The translations under genes were made by a program, and so were the position numbers. This document shows positions 50,834 to 60,413 of a DNA stretch of 64,000 bases, piece after piece. Source of the DNA: Paenibacillus sp. MMS18-CY102 (GTDB lineage Bacteria; Bacillota; Bacilli; Paenibacillales; Paenibacillaceae). The DNA is taken from assembly GCF_009789195.1 (NCBI RefSeq), contig NZ_WSTC01000011.1, positions 62,001 to 126,000 of the forward strand, given 5' to 3'. How positions within the stretch are numbered: position 1 is the stretch's first letter; every line of letters begins with the position of its first letter. The notes beneath the pieces were generated by a model. The model saw nothing but the letters and a program-made list of their open reading frames with translations. It was not told where the DNA came from and ran no database searches.

Positions 50834-52411
50834 ATGCAAAACGAACTTCAACAAGTGATCCGGATGGCTGGAACGTACAATCTGATTCCTATCGTTCGCC
50901 ACATGATGGCAGATACGGAAACGCCAATTCGTGTATTCCAACATTTCTATAAGGAGCGTAACGCGTTCCTGCTTGAGAGTGTGGAAGGTGGCGTGAACTG
51001 GGCTCGTTATTCGTTTATCGGAACGGATCCATTCCTACTCCTATACGGCAAGAATGGCAAGATGGTATTGGAGCAAAAAGGGGAGAAGACAGAGCTGGCC
51101 GATAAGCCGCTAGAGCTGTTGAAAGCGAAGCTTCGTTCTTACCGAAGCCCTCAAATTAAAGATTTGCCACCGTTCACAGGCGGTGCGATCGGCTTCTTCG
51201 GTTACGATTTGCTGCAATATTATGAGAAGCTTCCGGCACATCGCATCGATGATTTGCAAATGAATGATTTGCAGTTTATGTTCTGTGATCAAGTGATCGT
51301 ATTCGACCATGTGAAACAGCAAATTCAAGTGATCGGCAACGTTCATATACCAGAAGGCGCAACGGATACTGAGATTGAAACAGCTTATAAAGCAGCTTGT
51401 GCGCGAATTGATGCGGCTATTGAGAGGCTGCAGCAGCCGATTCCATTGCCTGTGACAGCTAGCGGTCCTATGCCGGTTGATCCGGATTTGGGCGAAGTAA
51501 AGTCCAATGTGACGAAGGAGCAATTCATTTCGAACATTGAAACCGCTAAGGAGTACATTCGTGCCGGTGATATTTTCCAAGTGGTGCTTTCGCAACGGTT
51601 CAGCATTGAGACGGAAGTTAATCCGCTGCATGTTTATCGCGTTCTGCGTACGATGAATCCATCTCCATATATGTATTATTTGAAGCTGGACGATGAGATC
51701 ATCGTAGGCACTTCGCCAGAAGCGCTCGTTAAAGTCAATGGCGATAAAGTAGAGACGCGGCCAATTGCAGGCACCCGCCCGCGCGGAGCAACGCCAGAAG
51801 CGGATCTTGCTTTGGAGAAAGAATTGCTTGCAGATGAGAAAGAGCGCGCAGAGCATCTGATGCTCGTTGATCTGGGACGCAACGACATTGGCCGCGTATC
51901 TGAATTCGGCTCGGTTCGGTGTGACACCTATATGGATATTGAGCGCTACTCGCATGTCATGCACATTGTATCGAACGTTAGCGGCAAGCTGAGCAAGGAT
52001 AAAGATTTCTTCGACGCTTTCATCTCCTGCATGCCAGCGGGTACAGTATCGGGTGCGCCGAAGCTGCGGGCAATGGAAATTATCGCAGAGCTGGAAAATG
52101 AGTCGCGCGGCGCTTATGCAGGCGCAATCGGCTATTTGGGCTTCGGCGGAAGTTTGAATACATGCATTACGATCCGTACCATCATTTTCAAAAATGGCAA
52201 AGCATACGTGCAAGCAGGAGCGGGCATTGTATGGGATTCGGTGCCAGAGAGTGAGTATGAGGAAACGGTTAATAAAGCAAAAGCGAGCCTGAAGGCAATC
52301 CGGACTGCAGAATTGTTATTCGCGGGCGATAAACGGGGCGCTGGGAAAGCTGGCACGACGATTAATACGGATTATGAAATGACGGTGTTGCAGGAGGCGA
52401 AGCGCAAATGA
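50834..52411 (+). CDS. trpE: Anthranilate synthase component I
   Basis: TrpE makes anthranilate from chorismate with an amidotransferase partner. The 525-residue protein has the Trp feedback segment FLLESVEGG near residue 44, and the chorismate-binding core IRAGDIFQVVLSQRF, PSPYMYYL, RPIAGTRPRG, DLGRNDIGRVSEFGSV and CMPAGTVSGAPKLRAMEIIAELE. The ATG at 50834 follows AAGGGAGAGG; the frame upstream runs through the terminator and is not coding. The glutaminase gene trpG is not in the operon, so PabA probably serves. Confidence 0.95.
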   Translation: MQNELQQVIRMAGTYNLIPIVRHMMADTETPIRVFQHFYKERNAFLLESVEGGVNWARYSFIGTDPFLLLYGKNGKMVLEQKGEKTELADKPLELLKAKLRSYRSPQIKDLPPFTGGAIGFFGYDLLQYYEKLPAHRIDDLQMNDLQFMFCDQVIVFDHVKQQIQVIGNVHIPEGATDTEIETAYKAACARIDAAIERLQQPIPLPVTASGPMPVDPDLGEVKSNVTKEQFISNIETAKEYIRAGDIFQVVLSQRFSIETEVNPLHVYRVLRTMNPSPYMYYLKLDDEIIVGTSPEALVKVNGDKVETRPIAGTRPRGATPEADLALEKELLADEKERAEHLMLVDLGRNDIGRVSEFGSVRCDTYMDIERYSHVMHIVSNVSGKLSKDKDFFDAFISCMPAGTVSGAPKLRAMEIIAELENESRGAYAGAIGYLGFGGSLNTCITIRTIIFKNGKAYVQAGAGIVWDSVPESEYEETVNKAKASLKAIRTAELLFAGDKRGAGKAGTTINTDYEMTVLQEAKRK

Positions 52412-53469
52412 CGGTATTGCCAGTTAACAACGAAAGCATTACATTGCAACGAGCGATGAACAAGCTGATCGCTGGCGAGCATCTGACTCGCAATGAATCG
52501 ATCGATGTAATGGGATTCATTATGAAAGGCGAAGCGACGGACGCCCAGATTGGCGGAATCATGACGGCGCTTCGAATTAAAGGCGAGACACGGGACGAAA
52601 TCGCTGGCTTTGCGCTTGCGATGCGTTCCCATTCGGACCATGTCATTACCGAACAATCGAATTTGCTGGATACATGCGGCACCGGCGGCTCGGGCATTCA
52701 TAAATTTAATATCTCGACCGCTTCCTCGATGATTGCGGCTGCAGCAGGCGTTCGTGTTGCGAAACATGGCAATCGTGCTATGTCGGGCAAAACGGGCAGT
52801 GCTGACGTATTGGAGGCGCTCGGCGTTAACATTACGATCACGGCTGAACAAGCTGCACAATGTTTAGAGCGCATCGGCATCGTGTTTATGTTCGCACAAC
52901 TTTACCATCCATCGCTTCGCCATGCAGCAGGCCCGCGCCGCGAACTCGGAATTCGTTCCATCTTTAATATGCTTGGCCCGCTAGCGAACCCCGCAGGGGC
53001 GGATCGCCAGTTGCTCGGCATCTATGACCGTTCGCGTACCGAGACGATTGCGCATGTGTTAAGCGACCTTGAATTGAAGCGGGCGATGGTCGTCAGCAGC
53101 CATGATGGATTAGATGAAATTAGCATTTCGGCACCAACCCAGATTTCCGAATTGAAGGATGGCGTTGTCCGTACGTATGATCTGGCACCGGAGGAGCTTG
53201 GCTTGCAGCGCCACTCGCTCGATGCGATCATTGGCGGCGATTCTGCGGTGAACGCCTCGATAATTCGCTCGATCTTTGATGGGGAAGAGCAGGGTGCATA
53301 CCGTGATGTTGTATTGGCTAACGCAGGCGCTTGCATCTATGTTAGCGGCCAAGCAGCAACGCTGGCGGAAGGCGTAGAACGTGCAGCAGCAATGATTGAT
53401 TCAGGTGCCGCGAAGGCGAAGCTGGAGCAGCTTATTCTAACGACAGGAGAATTGGGCCATGTTTCTTGA
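52408..53469 (+). CDS. trpD: Anthranilate phosphoribosyltransferase
   Basis: TrpD adds phosphoribose to anthranilate. The 353-residue enzyme has the PRPP-binding motif DTCGTGGSGIHKFNISTAS near residue 89-107, KHGNRAMSGKTGSADVLEALG, and HPSLRHAAGPRRELGIRSIFNMLGPLANPA. ATGA overlaps the trpE stop. The usual motif KHGNRAxSS reads NRAMSGKTGSAD. Confidence 0.95.
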   Translation: MTVLPVNNESITLQRAMNKLIAGEHLTRNESIDVMGFIMKGEATDAQIGGIMTALRIKGETRDEIAGFALAMRSHSDHVITEQSNLLDTCGTGGSGIHKFNISTASSMIAAAAGVRVAKHGNRAMSGKTGSADVLEALGVNITITAEQAAQCLERIGIVFMFAQLYHPSLRHAAGPRRELGIRSIFNMLGPLANPAGADRQLLGIYDRSRTETIAHVLSDLELKRAMVVSSHDGLDEISISAPTQISELKDGVVRTYDLAPEELGLQRHSLDAIIGGDSAVNASIIRSIFDGEEQGAYRDVVLANAGACIYVSGQAATLAEGVERAAAMIDSGAAKAKLEQLILTTGELGHVS

Positions 53470-54265
53470 TAAAATCGTAGTGACGAAGCAGCAGGAGGTA
53501 GCGGAGTTGTCCGCACGCTTCTCGCTGAATGCATATGAACGGACAATCTCTGATATGTCCGCAACGCTTGGATTCGAACGTGCCGTCTCTGCGGCAGGCC
53601 GCAAGCGTGATATGGGGCTTATTGCCGAAGTGAAGAAAGCGTCCCCTTCCAAAGGGCTGATTCGCGAGGATTTTCATCCTGTAGTATTGGCTAAGGCATA
53701 TGAAGAAGCAGGCACGGACTGCATTTCCGTTCTGACGGACCGGGACTATTTCCAAGGGTCGAATGAATATTTGCAAGCGGTGCGAGAGGCAGTTAACGTA
53801 CCGCTATTGCGCAAAGATTTTACGGTTGATTACCGCCAAATCTACGAAGCTCGCGTCATTGGGGCAGATGCGATTCTGCTTATCGCAGCAATCTTGACGA
53901 AGCAGCAGCTGTCTGAGTTCCACGATATCGCAAAGTCCATTGGGCTGGACGTGCTCGTTGAAGTTCATGACCAACGCGAGCTAGAAACGGTATTGGAGCT
54001 CGATAAGGCAACGCTGATCGGGGTAAATAATCGTGACCTCCGTTCGTTCGTAACCGACTTGAAGACGACGGAGCAGTTGATCGGAATTATTCCGCAAGGC
54101 AAAGGCATTACGAGCATTAGCGAGAGTGGCATTGCAGGGCCAGAAGATGTGCAATATCTTAAATCGGTTGGCGCGCAAGGCTTGCTCATTGGCGAGCATT
54201 TCATGCGAAAGCCTCATGTTGGGGAAGCGATTGAACAGCTATTAGGCCCGGTTGGTGTTCGATGA
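53459..54265 (+). CDS. trpC: Indole-3-glycerol phosphate synthase
   Basis: TrpC closes the indole ring. The 268-residue TIM barrel has IAEVKKASPSKGLIREDF (catalytic Lys), CISVLTDRDYFQGSNEYL, LLRKDFTVDYRQIYEA, GVNNRDLRSFVTD and SESGIAGPEDV. It overlaps trpD by 11 bp and trpF by 4 bp. It is separate from trpF, as in Bacillales. Confidence 0.95.
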   Translation: MFLDKIVVTKQQEVAELSARFSLNAYERTISDMSATLGFERAVSAAGRKRDMGLIAEVKKASPSKGLIREDFHPVVLAKAYEEAGTDCISVLTDRDYFQGSNEYLQAVREAVNVPLLRKDFTVDYRQIYEARVIGADAILLIAAILTKQQLSEFHDIAKSIGLDVLVEVHDQRELETVLELDKATLIGVNNRDLRSFVTDLKTTEQLIGIIPQGKGITSISESGIAGPEDVQYLKSVGAQGLLIGEHFMRKPHVGEAIEQLLGPVGVR

Positions 54266-54978
54266 GCGGGGCAGAAGGGCATAAACGTCCTGATGCTAAG
54301 CAGCCTCACACCCGTATCAAAATTTGCGGGTTGCGTGATCGCGCCACGATCCGTGCAATGCATGGCCTAAATGTAGACGCGATAGGTTTTTTGTTTGCCC
54401 AGAGCAAAAGGCAAGTATCGCCAGAGCTGGCGTCAACGCTTATCGAGGAGGTGCGGGCCTGGCCGTCCGCCTCCTCCGAAGGGGCTGCTCCGCTAGCTGT
54501 TGGCGTGTTCGTAAATGCGGATCTAGCCGAGTTAACATCGACGGTGAATACAGCTAAGCTGGACGTTGTCCAGCTGCATGGCGGCGAGACGCCGGAGCTA
54601 TGTGCGGCAGTTAAGCAAGAGCTCGATGTTCAAGTGTGGAAAGTGTTCCCGATTGGCCGCAGCGCTGAGGAGGACGCTCTTGGTGCAGAGGCACGGCTGC
54701 TGCCATTCCAGTCCGTTGTAGATGCTGTACTCATCGACACCGCTGGCGGCGGCACAGGTGAAGTGTTTGATTGGAATATCATTCGTGATTATAAAGAAGC
54801 TGCTGCTAAGTTAGGTGTGCCTTTATATGTAGCTGGCGGGCTTCATTTGGATAATGTACAGCAATTGGTTCATGACTATCGCCCAGGCGGCGTAGATGTG
54901 TCCAGCGGCGTTGAAACAGATGGCATTAAAGATATCGAGAAAATATCTACTTTTGTGAGAAGGGTGTTGGAAGCATGA
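54262..54978 (+). CDS. trpF: Phosphoribosylanthranilate isomerase
   Basis: TrpF does the Amadori rearrangement before TrpC. The 238-residue barrel has [14 protein letters not shown] (catalytic Cys), [38 protein letters not shown] (catalytic Asp), and AGGLHLDNV ... [10 protein letters not shown]. About 20 extra hydrophilic residues precede the usual start, so ATG 54262 gives a slightly long N-terminus. The start overlaps trpC (ATGA). Confidence 0.94.
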   Translation: MSGAEGHKRPDAKQPHTRIKICGLRDRATIRAMHGLNVDAIGFLFAQSKRQVSPELASTLIEEVRAWPSASSEGAAPLAVGVFVNADLAELTSTVNTAKLDVVQLHGGETPELCAAVKQELDVQVWKVFPIGRSAEEDALGAEARLLPFQSVVDAVLIDTAGGGTGEVFDWNIIRDYKEAAAKLGVPLYVAGGLHLDNVQQLVHDYRPGGVDVSSGVETDGIKDIEKISTFVRRVLEA

Positions 54979-56180
54979 CCCGTTTACCAGACGAGAAAGG
55001 CCGTTTCGGCAAATTCGGCGGGCGATACGTGCCGGAGACGCTCATGAATGCATTGAGCGAGCTGGAAGAAGCGTATAAGAAATATTCGCAGGACGAAGAG
55101 TTTCAAGCGGAAGTCCGTTATTTGTTAGACAAATATTCGGGACGCCCTACTTCACTTTATTATGCGGAGCGCCTGACGAAGCACTTGGGCGGCGCTAAGG
55201 TTTACTTGAAGCGTGAGGACTTGAACCATACTGGCGCTCACAAAATCAACAATACGATCGGGCAAGGCCTGCTCGCCAAACGGATGGGCAAAACGAAGAT
55301 CATCGCCGAAACCGGCGCTGGACAGCATGGCGTTGCATCTGCGACGGTAGCAGCACTGCTTGGGTTGGAATGCAAAGTATTCATGGGCGAAGAAGATATG
55401 AAACGCCAGCAATTGAACGTGTTCCGCATGCAACTGCTCGGTGCGGAAGTCGTTCCAGTAACCTCAGGCACGCGCACGCTAAAGGATGCTTGCAACGAAA
55501 CGCTTCGCTACTGGGTAAGCCATGTAGACGATACTTATTATATTCTCGGCTCGGCAACAGGGCCGCATCCGTATCCATTAATCGTTCGCGACTTCCAGCG
55601 GATTATCGGCGATGAAGCACGTGAGCAAATTCAAGAGATGGAAGGGCGTTTGCCGGATTATGTTGTCGCAGCAGTCGGCGGCGGCAGCAACGCGATCGGC
55701 ATTTTCTATCCATTCGTCGAGGATGAGTCCGTTAAGCTCGTTGGCGTAGAAGCAGCTGGCCGCGGAGTGGAGACAGAGGAGCATGCAGCGACGATGACCA
55801 AAGGGCGCCATGGCGTGTTCCAAGGCTCGCTCAGTTATGTGCTGCAGGATGAATATGGACAAGTATTGCCTGCACACTCGATTTCCGCTGGGCTTGACTA
55901 TCCTGGCATCGGGCCTGAGCATGCATACTTGAAAGATAGCGGGCGCGCGCAATACTTCCCGATTACGGACGCAGAAGCGCTTGAGGCGCTGCAGCTGCTG
56001 TCGCGTACAGAAGGCATAATTCCAGCGCTGGAATCCGCCCATGCCATTGCACAGACGCTAAAACTTGCTCCGACATTGAGCGCCGATGAGATTGTTGTTG
56101 TCAGCTTGTCTGGCCGCGGCGATAAAGACGTAGAAGCGATTATGGGATACCTCGGAGGTGACGGACATGAATCTCATTGA
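54975..56180 (+). CDS. trpB: Tryptophan synthase beta chain
   Basis: TrpB condenses indole with serine using PLP. The 401-residue protein has [18 protein letters not shown], the PLP Lys in [15 protein letters not shown] near residue 94, [20 protein letters not shown] and [14 protein letters not shown]. The start overlaps trpF (ATGA) and the end overlaps trpA by 14 bp. Confidence 0.96.
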   Translation: MTRLPDEKGRFGKFGGRYVPETLMNALSELEEAYKKYSQDEEFQAEVRYLLDKYSGRPTSLYYAERLTKHLGGAKVYLKREDLNHTGAHKINNTIGQGLLAKRMGKTKIIAETGAGQHGVASATVAALLGLECKVFMGEEDMKRQQLNVFRMQLLGAEVVPVTSGTRTLKDACNETLRYWVSHVDDTYYILGSATGPHPYPLIVRDFQRIIGDEAREQIQEMEGRLPDYVVAAVGGGSNAIGIFYPFVEDESVKLVGVEAAGRGVETEEHAATMTKGRHGVFQGSLSYVLQDEYGQVLPAHSISAGLDYPGIGPEHAYLKDSGRAQYFPITDAEALEALQLLSRTEGIIPALESAHAIAQTLKLAPTLSADEIVVVSLSGRGDKDVEAIMGYLGGDGHESH

Positions 56181-56979
56181 TGCGACATTTGCTCGGCTGA
56201 AGGAAGAGGGCGGCACGGCACTCATTCCATTTTTGACGATTGGTGATCCCGATCTAGACACTTCCGTTCAAATTATTCAGAAGCTGGAGCAATCAGGTGC
56301 TGACATGATTGAGCTGGGCGTGCCTTACTCAGACCCGCTTGCAGACGGCCCTGTCATTCAGCGTGCGTCTGAGCGTGCGCTTGCCGCTAAACAAATTTCG
56401 GTTCAAAATGTTTTGGATGTTGCGGAGAAGGCTCGCCAAGCTGGCGTCAAGCTGCCGTTCATTCTCTTCACATACTTCAATCCCGTGCTTCAGCTTGGAT
56501 TGGAGCGGTTTTTCGAACTGTGCCTGGACAAAGGCATCAGTGGCTTGATCATCCCCGATCTTCCGATCGAAGAGGATGGGGATTTGCGTGAGATGGCAGA
56601 GGAAGCGAACATTCATCTTATTCCGCTCGTTGCTCCGACTTCTAAGGAACGTGTCGCTCGAATTGCGGCCAAAGCAAGAGGTTTCGTCTATTGCGTATCC
56701 TCGTTGGGCGTAACGGGCATGCGCGCTGACTTTCACGCGGGGATAGACGAATTCCTTACTGACGTTCGCAAGTCAGCACAGGTGCCGATTGCGGTCGGAT
56801 TCGGAATCTCGAACCGCGAGCAGGTGGAGCGCTTTAGCAAGCAGTGCGACGGCGTAATCGTCGGCAGTGCAATTGTCCGCAAAATCGAAGAGGTGCTTCC
56901 GAAGCTGCAAAATGAGGCGGAACGGGAAGCTGGGCTTGAAGAGATTGGGCAATTCGTTTCGAATTTAAAGATCGGTTAA
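56167..56979 (+). CDS. trpA: Tryptophan synthase alpha chain
   Basis: TrpA cleaves indole-3-glycerol phosphate and passes indole to TrpB. The 270-residue barrel has the catalytic Glu in [43 protein letters not shown] (catalytic Asp), and [18 protein letters not shown] 56167 follows a GGAGGTGA 5 bp upstream; the GTG at 56158 lies in that site. It ends the trp operon. Confidence 0.95.
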   Translation: MNLIDATFARLKEEGGTALIPFLTIGDPDLDTSVQIIQKLEQSGADMIELGVPYSDPLADGPVIQRASERALAAKQISVQNVLDVAEKARQAGVKLPFILFTYFNPVLQLGLERFFELCLDKGISGLIIPDLPIEEDGDLREMAEEANIHLIPLVAPTSKERVARIAAKARGFVYCVSSLGVTGMRADFHAGIDEFLTDVRKSAQVPIAVGFGISNREQVERFSKQCDGVIVGSAIVRKIEEVLPKLQNEAEREAGLEEIGQFVSNLKIG

Positions 56980-56995
56980 TGAGATATGCTCAAAG

Positions 56996-57033
56996 AAGAA
57001 CGGCCCGCGCGTTATGCGCAGGCCGTTCTTCTT
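56996..57033 (+). terminator. Terminator of the trp operon
   Basis: AAGAACGGCC (56996-57005) and GGCCGTTCTT (57021-57030), with an inner GCGC helix, then CTTGTT. The U run is poor, so some read-through into hisC is possible. Confidence 0.75.
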
Positions 57034-57118
57034 GTTAATAATACTTTAAAACATGCTAGAGATATGAGACAATGAAAAACATAGCAATAGCAAAGTCCTG
57101 TTGATGAGGTGAAAGTCA

Positions 57119-58219
57119 ATGCAACCGAAAAGCAATATTGTCCATCTTCCTGTGTATCAGCCTGGCAAACCCGTAGAAGACGTTAAACGGGAGCTAGGCT
57201 TGAATGAAGTCATTAAGCTGGCTTCCAATGAAAATCCATTTGGCTGCTCTGAGCGTGCGAAAGAAGCAGTTATTCACGAGATATCGAACAATGCAAGCAT
57301 CTATCCTGATGGAGCAAGCGTAGAACTGACGAAAGTGCTGGCTGAACGTCTAGGCGTTAGCACGGACAGCATTATTTTTGGCTGCGGATCGGATGAAGTT
57401 ATTCTGATGCTTACGCGCGCATTCTTAGTGCCTGGCGATGAAACGATTATGGCGGACCAAACTTTCTCCGTGTACAAACATAACGCTGAAGTTGAGAATG
57501 CACGTGTTGTTGAAGTGCCGCTCGTTAACGGCAAACATGACCTTCCAGCAATGCTTGCCCGGATTACAGACCGGACCAAAATTGTATGGGTATGCAACCC
57601 GAACAACCCAACTGGCACGATCGTTAGCAAAGAAGAAATCGATGCGTTCATGAAACAAGTGCCAAGCCATGTGCTTGTTGTACTTGATGAGGCATATGTT
57701 GAGTATGTGACTGATCCTTCTTTCCCAGATGGCATCGAGCTGCTTCCAAGCTACAAAAACTTGGTCGTGCTGCGCACGTTCTCCAAAATTTATGGTCTTG
57801 CTTCGCTTCGGATTGGCTACGGTGTCGGGCATCCTGACGTCATTCACTTTATTAACCAAGTTCGTGAGCCATTCAATACGTCCCGCGTTGCGCAAGCTGC
57901 TGCAATTGCAGCACTTAAGGATGAAGCATTCGTAGCGGAATGCCGCGACCGGAATTCGGAAGGCCTCGACTATATGCGTGCACAATTTGACCGCATGGGA
58001 TTGCCGTACTTCGCTGCGCACGGCAACTTTATTATGTTCGATGCGAAGCTGCCATCGCCGCAAGTATTCGATACTTTGCTGCGCAAAGGGATTATTTCGC
58101 GTGCAGGCTGGCAATTTTATCCGACATATATTCGAATTACGGTCGGCAGCCGTGAACAGAATGAGAAGTTCATTGCTGCACTTGAGCAAGTGCTGCAGGA
58201 AGCGGCGGTGCTTGGGTAG
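57119..58219 (+). CDS. hisC: Histidinol-phosphate (and aromatic) aminotransferase
   Basis: HisC is a PLP transaminase that serves histidine synthesis and, in Bacillus, also Tyr and Phe. The 366-residue protein has KLASNENPFG, the sequence VWVCNPNNPTGTIV, DEAYVEYV, and the PLP Lys in RTFSKIYGLASLRIGYG near residue 220. GAGGTGA precedes the ATG. Its place between trpA and tyrA favours the dual role. It follows the trp terminator by ~90 bp. Confidence 0.93.
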   Translation: MQPKSNIVHLPVYQPGKPVEDVKRELGLNEVIKLASNENPFGCSERAKEAVIHEISNNASIYPDGASVELTKVLAERLGVSTDSIIFGCGSDEVILMLTRAFLVPGDETIMADQTFSVYKHNAEVENARVVEVPLVNGKHDLPAMLARITDRTKIVWVCNPNNPTGTIVSKEEIDAFMKQVPSHVLVVLDEAYVEYVTDPSFPDGIELLPSYKNLVVLRTFSKIYGLASLRIGYGVGHPDVIHFINQVREPFNTSRVAQAAAIAALKDEAFVAECRDRNSEGLDYMRAQFDRMGLPYFAAHGNFIMFDAKLPSPQVFDTLLRKGIISRAGWQFYPTYIRITVGSREQNEKFIAALEQVLQEAAVLG

Positions 58220-58222
58220 CAT

Positions 58223-59314
58223 ATGATTAAAATTGCGATATTCGGCGTAGGGCTAATGGGAGGCTCGCTTGCGCTTTGCTTCAAGGGCAAGCCTGACCTT
58301 CATGTGGTCGGCCATTCGACCCGCCTTTCGTCGGTTCACAAGTACATGGAACGAGGCGTCGTTGATTCCGCTACGACTTCTCTTCGTGAAGCAGCGGAAG
58401 ATGCTGACTTTATTTTCTTATGCGTGCCTGTCGGCAGCCTGAATGATTATCTTGGCCAATTGGCAGAGCTTAAGCTGAAGCCAGGATGCATCGTTACTGA
58501 CGTTGGCAGCACCAAAGCATCGGTAACGGCTTGCGCACGCAGCCTTGATTTGAGCCCGGCAGTCTTTATCGGCGGCCATCCGATGGCAGGCTCGGAGCGT
58601 TCAGGCGTTGAGGCGGCCTCCTCGTACCTATACGAGAATGCATTTTATGTCATCACGCCTGACCACTCGACACCTGTAGAGGCAGTGGAACGCTTGCGTG
58701 AGCTGCTGAAGCTGACCAGAGCGAACATTGTTGTCGTCGATGCGGACGAGCATGATGATATCGTAGGCGCGATTAGCCATTTGCCGCATATGATTGCGGT
58801 AGCGTTAACGAATCAAGTTCGCAAGTATAACGACAGCAACAGCTTGTATGCGCAGTTGGCGGCTGGCGGTTTCCGCGACATTACTCGTATAGCGTCTAGT
58901 GATCCGAATGTATGGCGTGATATTCTCGTTAACAACCGGGAAGTCATGCTGCGGCTCATTCAGGATTGGAACGAAGGCATTCAGCAGTTCTCAGATATGT
59001 TGGCGGCCGGTGATATTGAAGGAATTGGCGAAGCATTCCGTACCTCTGGCGAGTTCCGCAATAGTTTGCCAGAGCGCCGCAAGGGCATGATTCATTCGAT
59101 TTATGAATGTTATGTCGATGTGCCGGACCATCCGGGCATCATCGGCCGGATTGCAACGGAGCTCGGCAACCGGCGCATTAATCTGAGCAATATTCAGATT
59201 ATTGAGAGCCGAGAGGATGTGCCTGGCATTCTGCGATTGTCGTTCCGGACGCAAGACGATGTTGACCAAGCAGTCGTTGCTTTAGGGGAGCTTCAATACT
59301 CTGTTCATTTTTAA
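58223..59314 (+). CDS. tyrA: Prephenate dehydrogenase with ACT domain
   Basis: TyrA oxidises prephenate to 4-hydroxyphenylpyruvate. The 363-residue protein has the NAD fold IAIFGVGLMGGSLAL, CVPVG, VTDVGSTKASV, the catalytic HPMAGSERSG region, AISHLPHMIAVAL, and a C-terminal ACT domain (VDVPDHPGIIGRIATELGNRRINLSNIQI) for Tyr control. The start is 3 bp after hisC. aroE, which follows tyrA in B. subtilis, is missing. Confidence 0.94.
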   Translation: MIKIAIFGVGLMGGSLALCFKGKPDLHVVGHSTRLSSVHKYMERGVVDSATTSLREAAEDADFIFLCVPVGSLNDYLGQLAELKLKPGCIVTDVGSTKASVTACARSLDLSPAVFIGGHPMAGSERSGVEAASSYLYENAFYVITPDHSTPVEAVERLRELLKLTRANIVVVDADEHDDIVGAISHLPHMIAVALTNQVRKYNDSNSLYAQLAAGGFRDITRIASSDPNVWRDILVNNREVMLRLIQDWNEGIQQFSDMLAAGDIEGIGEAFRTSGEFRNSLPERRKGMIHSIYECYVDVPDHPGIIGRIATELGNRRINLSNIQIIESREDVPGILRLSFRTQDDVDQAVVALGELQYSVHF

Positions 59315-59322
59315 TTTTGTAC

Positions 59323-59363
59323 AGCTGTCCCGCAATCGGAAACGATTGTAGGGCAGCTTTTTT
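59323..59363 (+). terminator. Terminator after tyrA
   Basis: AGCTG.CCC.CAATCG (59323-59338) pairs with CGATTG..GGGCAGCT (59343-59358) around GAAA, then TTTTTTT. Confidence 0.88.
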
Positions 59364-59403
59364 TAAAATTTTTGGAAAGTCAGATCATTTTTGAAAACGC
59401 TTA

Positions 59404-59432
59404 TTGACAGAATGAAAACGGATACATATAAT
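59404..59432 (+). promoter_or_regulatory. Consensus sigma-A promoter of the candidate small RNA
   Basis: TTGACA (59404-59409), 17 bp, TATAAT (59427-59432): both hexamers match the consensus exactly. It is the best promoter in the window. Confidence 0.88.
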
Positions 59433-59437
59433 AAAAG

Positions 59438-59518
59438 TACAGTATGGTTTCTCTCCACTCCTATCCAAATTCTTCGCACTTTGTGCGGACCACCTCTTGA
59501 TGAGGTGGTATTTTTTTT
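59438..59518 (+). ncRNA. Candidate small RNA of about 80 nt
   Basis: From the start near 59438 to the T run the transcript would be about 80 nt. It carries two adjacent hairpins: CGCAC-TTT-GTGCG (59475-59487) and the terminator ACCACCTC-TTGAT-GAGGTGGT (59489-59509) followed by eight T. An 18-codon ORF (ATG 59443 to TGA 59497) has no ribosome site. It may be an autonomous small RNA or an attenuated leader of the sigma factor gene. The remaining 59519-59813 has no gene; I see only a weak TACAAT near 59584 and one Spo0A-box 7-mer at 59655. Confidence 0.6.
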
Positions 59519-59813
59519 GCCCAAGTATTGCCACTCGAGTTCGTTCTTTGGAAAAATTTTAAACAACGAAACGTTAGCCTGTGTTACAATACAGTAGCTT
59601 TGGGGTAAGTATATCAGGCATCGCACTTTCCCAGTAAAAAGGTTATGCAAGTGATGTCGAATGAGGCAGGACTTTAGGCTTACGAGCCGAATTGGTTGGG
59701 AAAGAACATTTTTATGATTACAAATCAAAACCACCGCAACTTTTTGCTTCCATGTCGGTACAATGATGTAGGCCGGCACAGGAAGACTCCGCAGGTGAGG
59801 AGGTTCGCCTGTC

Positions 59814-60413
59814 GTGACCGACACCCAATTGATACGAGAAATTAAAGATGGCAACGTCCAATTGTATGCGGAATTGATGCGGCGATATCAGCGCAAAATC
59901 CTCGCTTTTATTTTTCATATGCTCAAGAGCGCACGGCTCGAGCTTATGGCGGAGGACTTGTGTTCGGAAACCTTTTATAAGGCCTATCGCAGCTTGCATT
60001 CATTCCGGGAAGTGGACGCTTCGTTCTCCACATGGTTATATACGATTGCACGCAATACAGTATTAAGCGAGCTACGAAAGCAGAAGGTCGGCAATATTCC
60101 GCTCGATGATGTGAATACTGTTCCATTAGCGCCGCCTGAGGCTGTGCCTGAGCTGCGATTGCTACAAAATGAACGTATGGCGATGGTTCGTGAGGCGATT
60201 AACAACTTGCCTGAGAAGCAGCGCTCCGCACTAATATTACGTGAATATGACCAACTGGATTACCAGGAGATAGCGAATATTTTAGGACAGACGGTCAGCT
60301 CAGTGAAGTCGCTTCTATTTCGTGCCAGAGCGAGCGTAAAAACGCAGCTTGAGCCTTATTTTAACGAAACGGCGACCACAGTGGAACCATATGAAGGGAT
60401 GAGAACGCGATGA
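59814..60413 (+). CDS. ECF-type RNA polymerase sigma factor
   Basis: The 199-residue protein has region 2 (YAELMRRYQRKILAFIFHML ... AEDLCSETFYKAYRSLHSF, FSTWLYTIARNTVLSELRKQK) and region 4 (INNLPEKQRSALILREYDQLDYQEIANILGQTVSSVKSLLFRARASVK). It is a group IV sigma factor, near SigW/SigX in layout. The GTG start follows AGGAGG. It overlaps its anti-sigma gene by 4 bp. The signal is unknown; prsW elsewhere in the window could act on the anti-sigma factor. Confidence 0.92.
   Translation: MTDTQLIREIKDGNVQLYAELMRRYQRKILAFIFHMLKSARLELMAEDLCSETFYKAYRSLHSFREVDASFSTWLYTIARNTVLSELRKQKVGNIPLDDVNTVPLAPPEAVPELRLLQNERMAMVREAINNLPEKQRSALILREYDQLDYQEIANILGQTVSSVKSLLFRARASVKTQLEPYFNETATTVEPYEGMRTR

Noticed and set aside
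59443-59499. 18-codon leader peptide in the small RNA
   Set aside because: There is no Shine-Dalgarno, the ATG lies within ~5 nt of the expected start, and the codons are not enriched for one amino acid.
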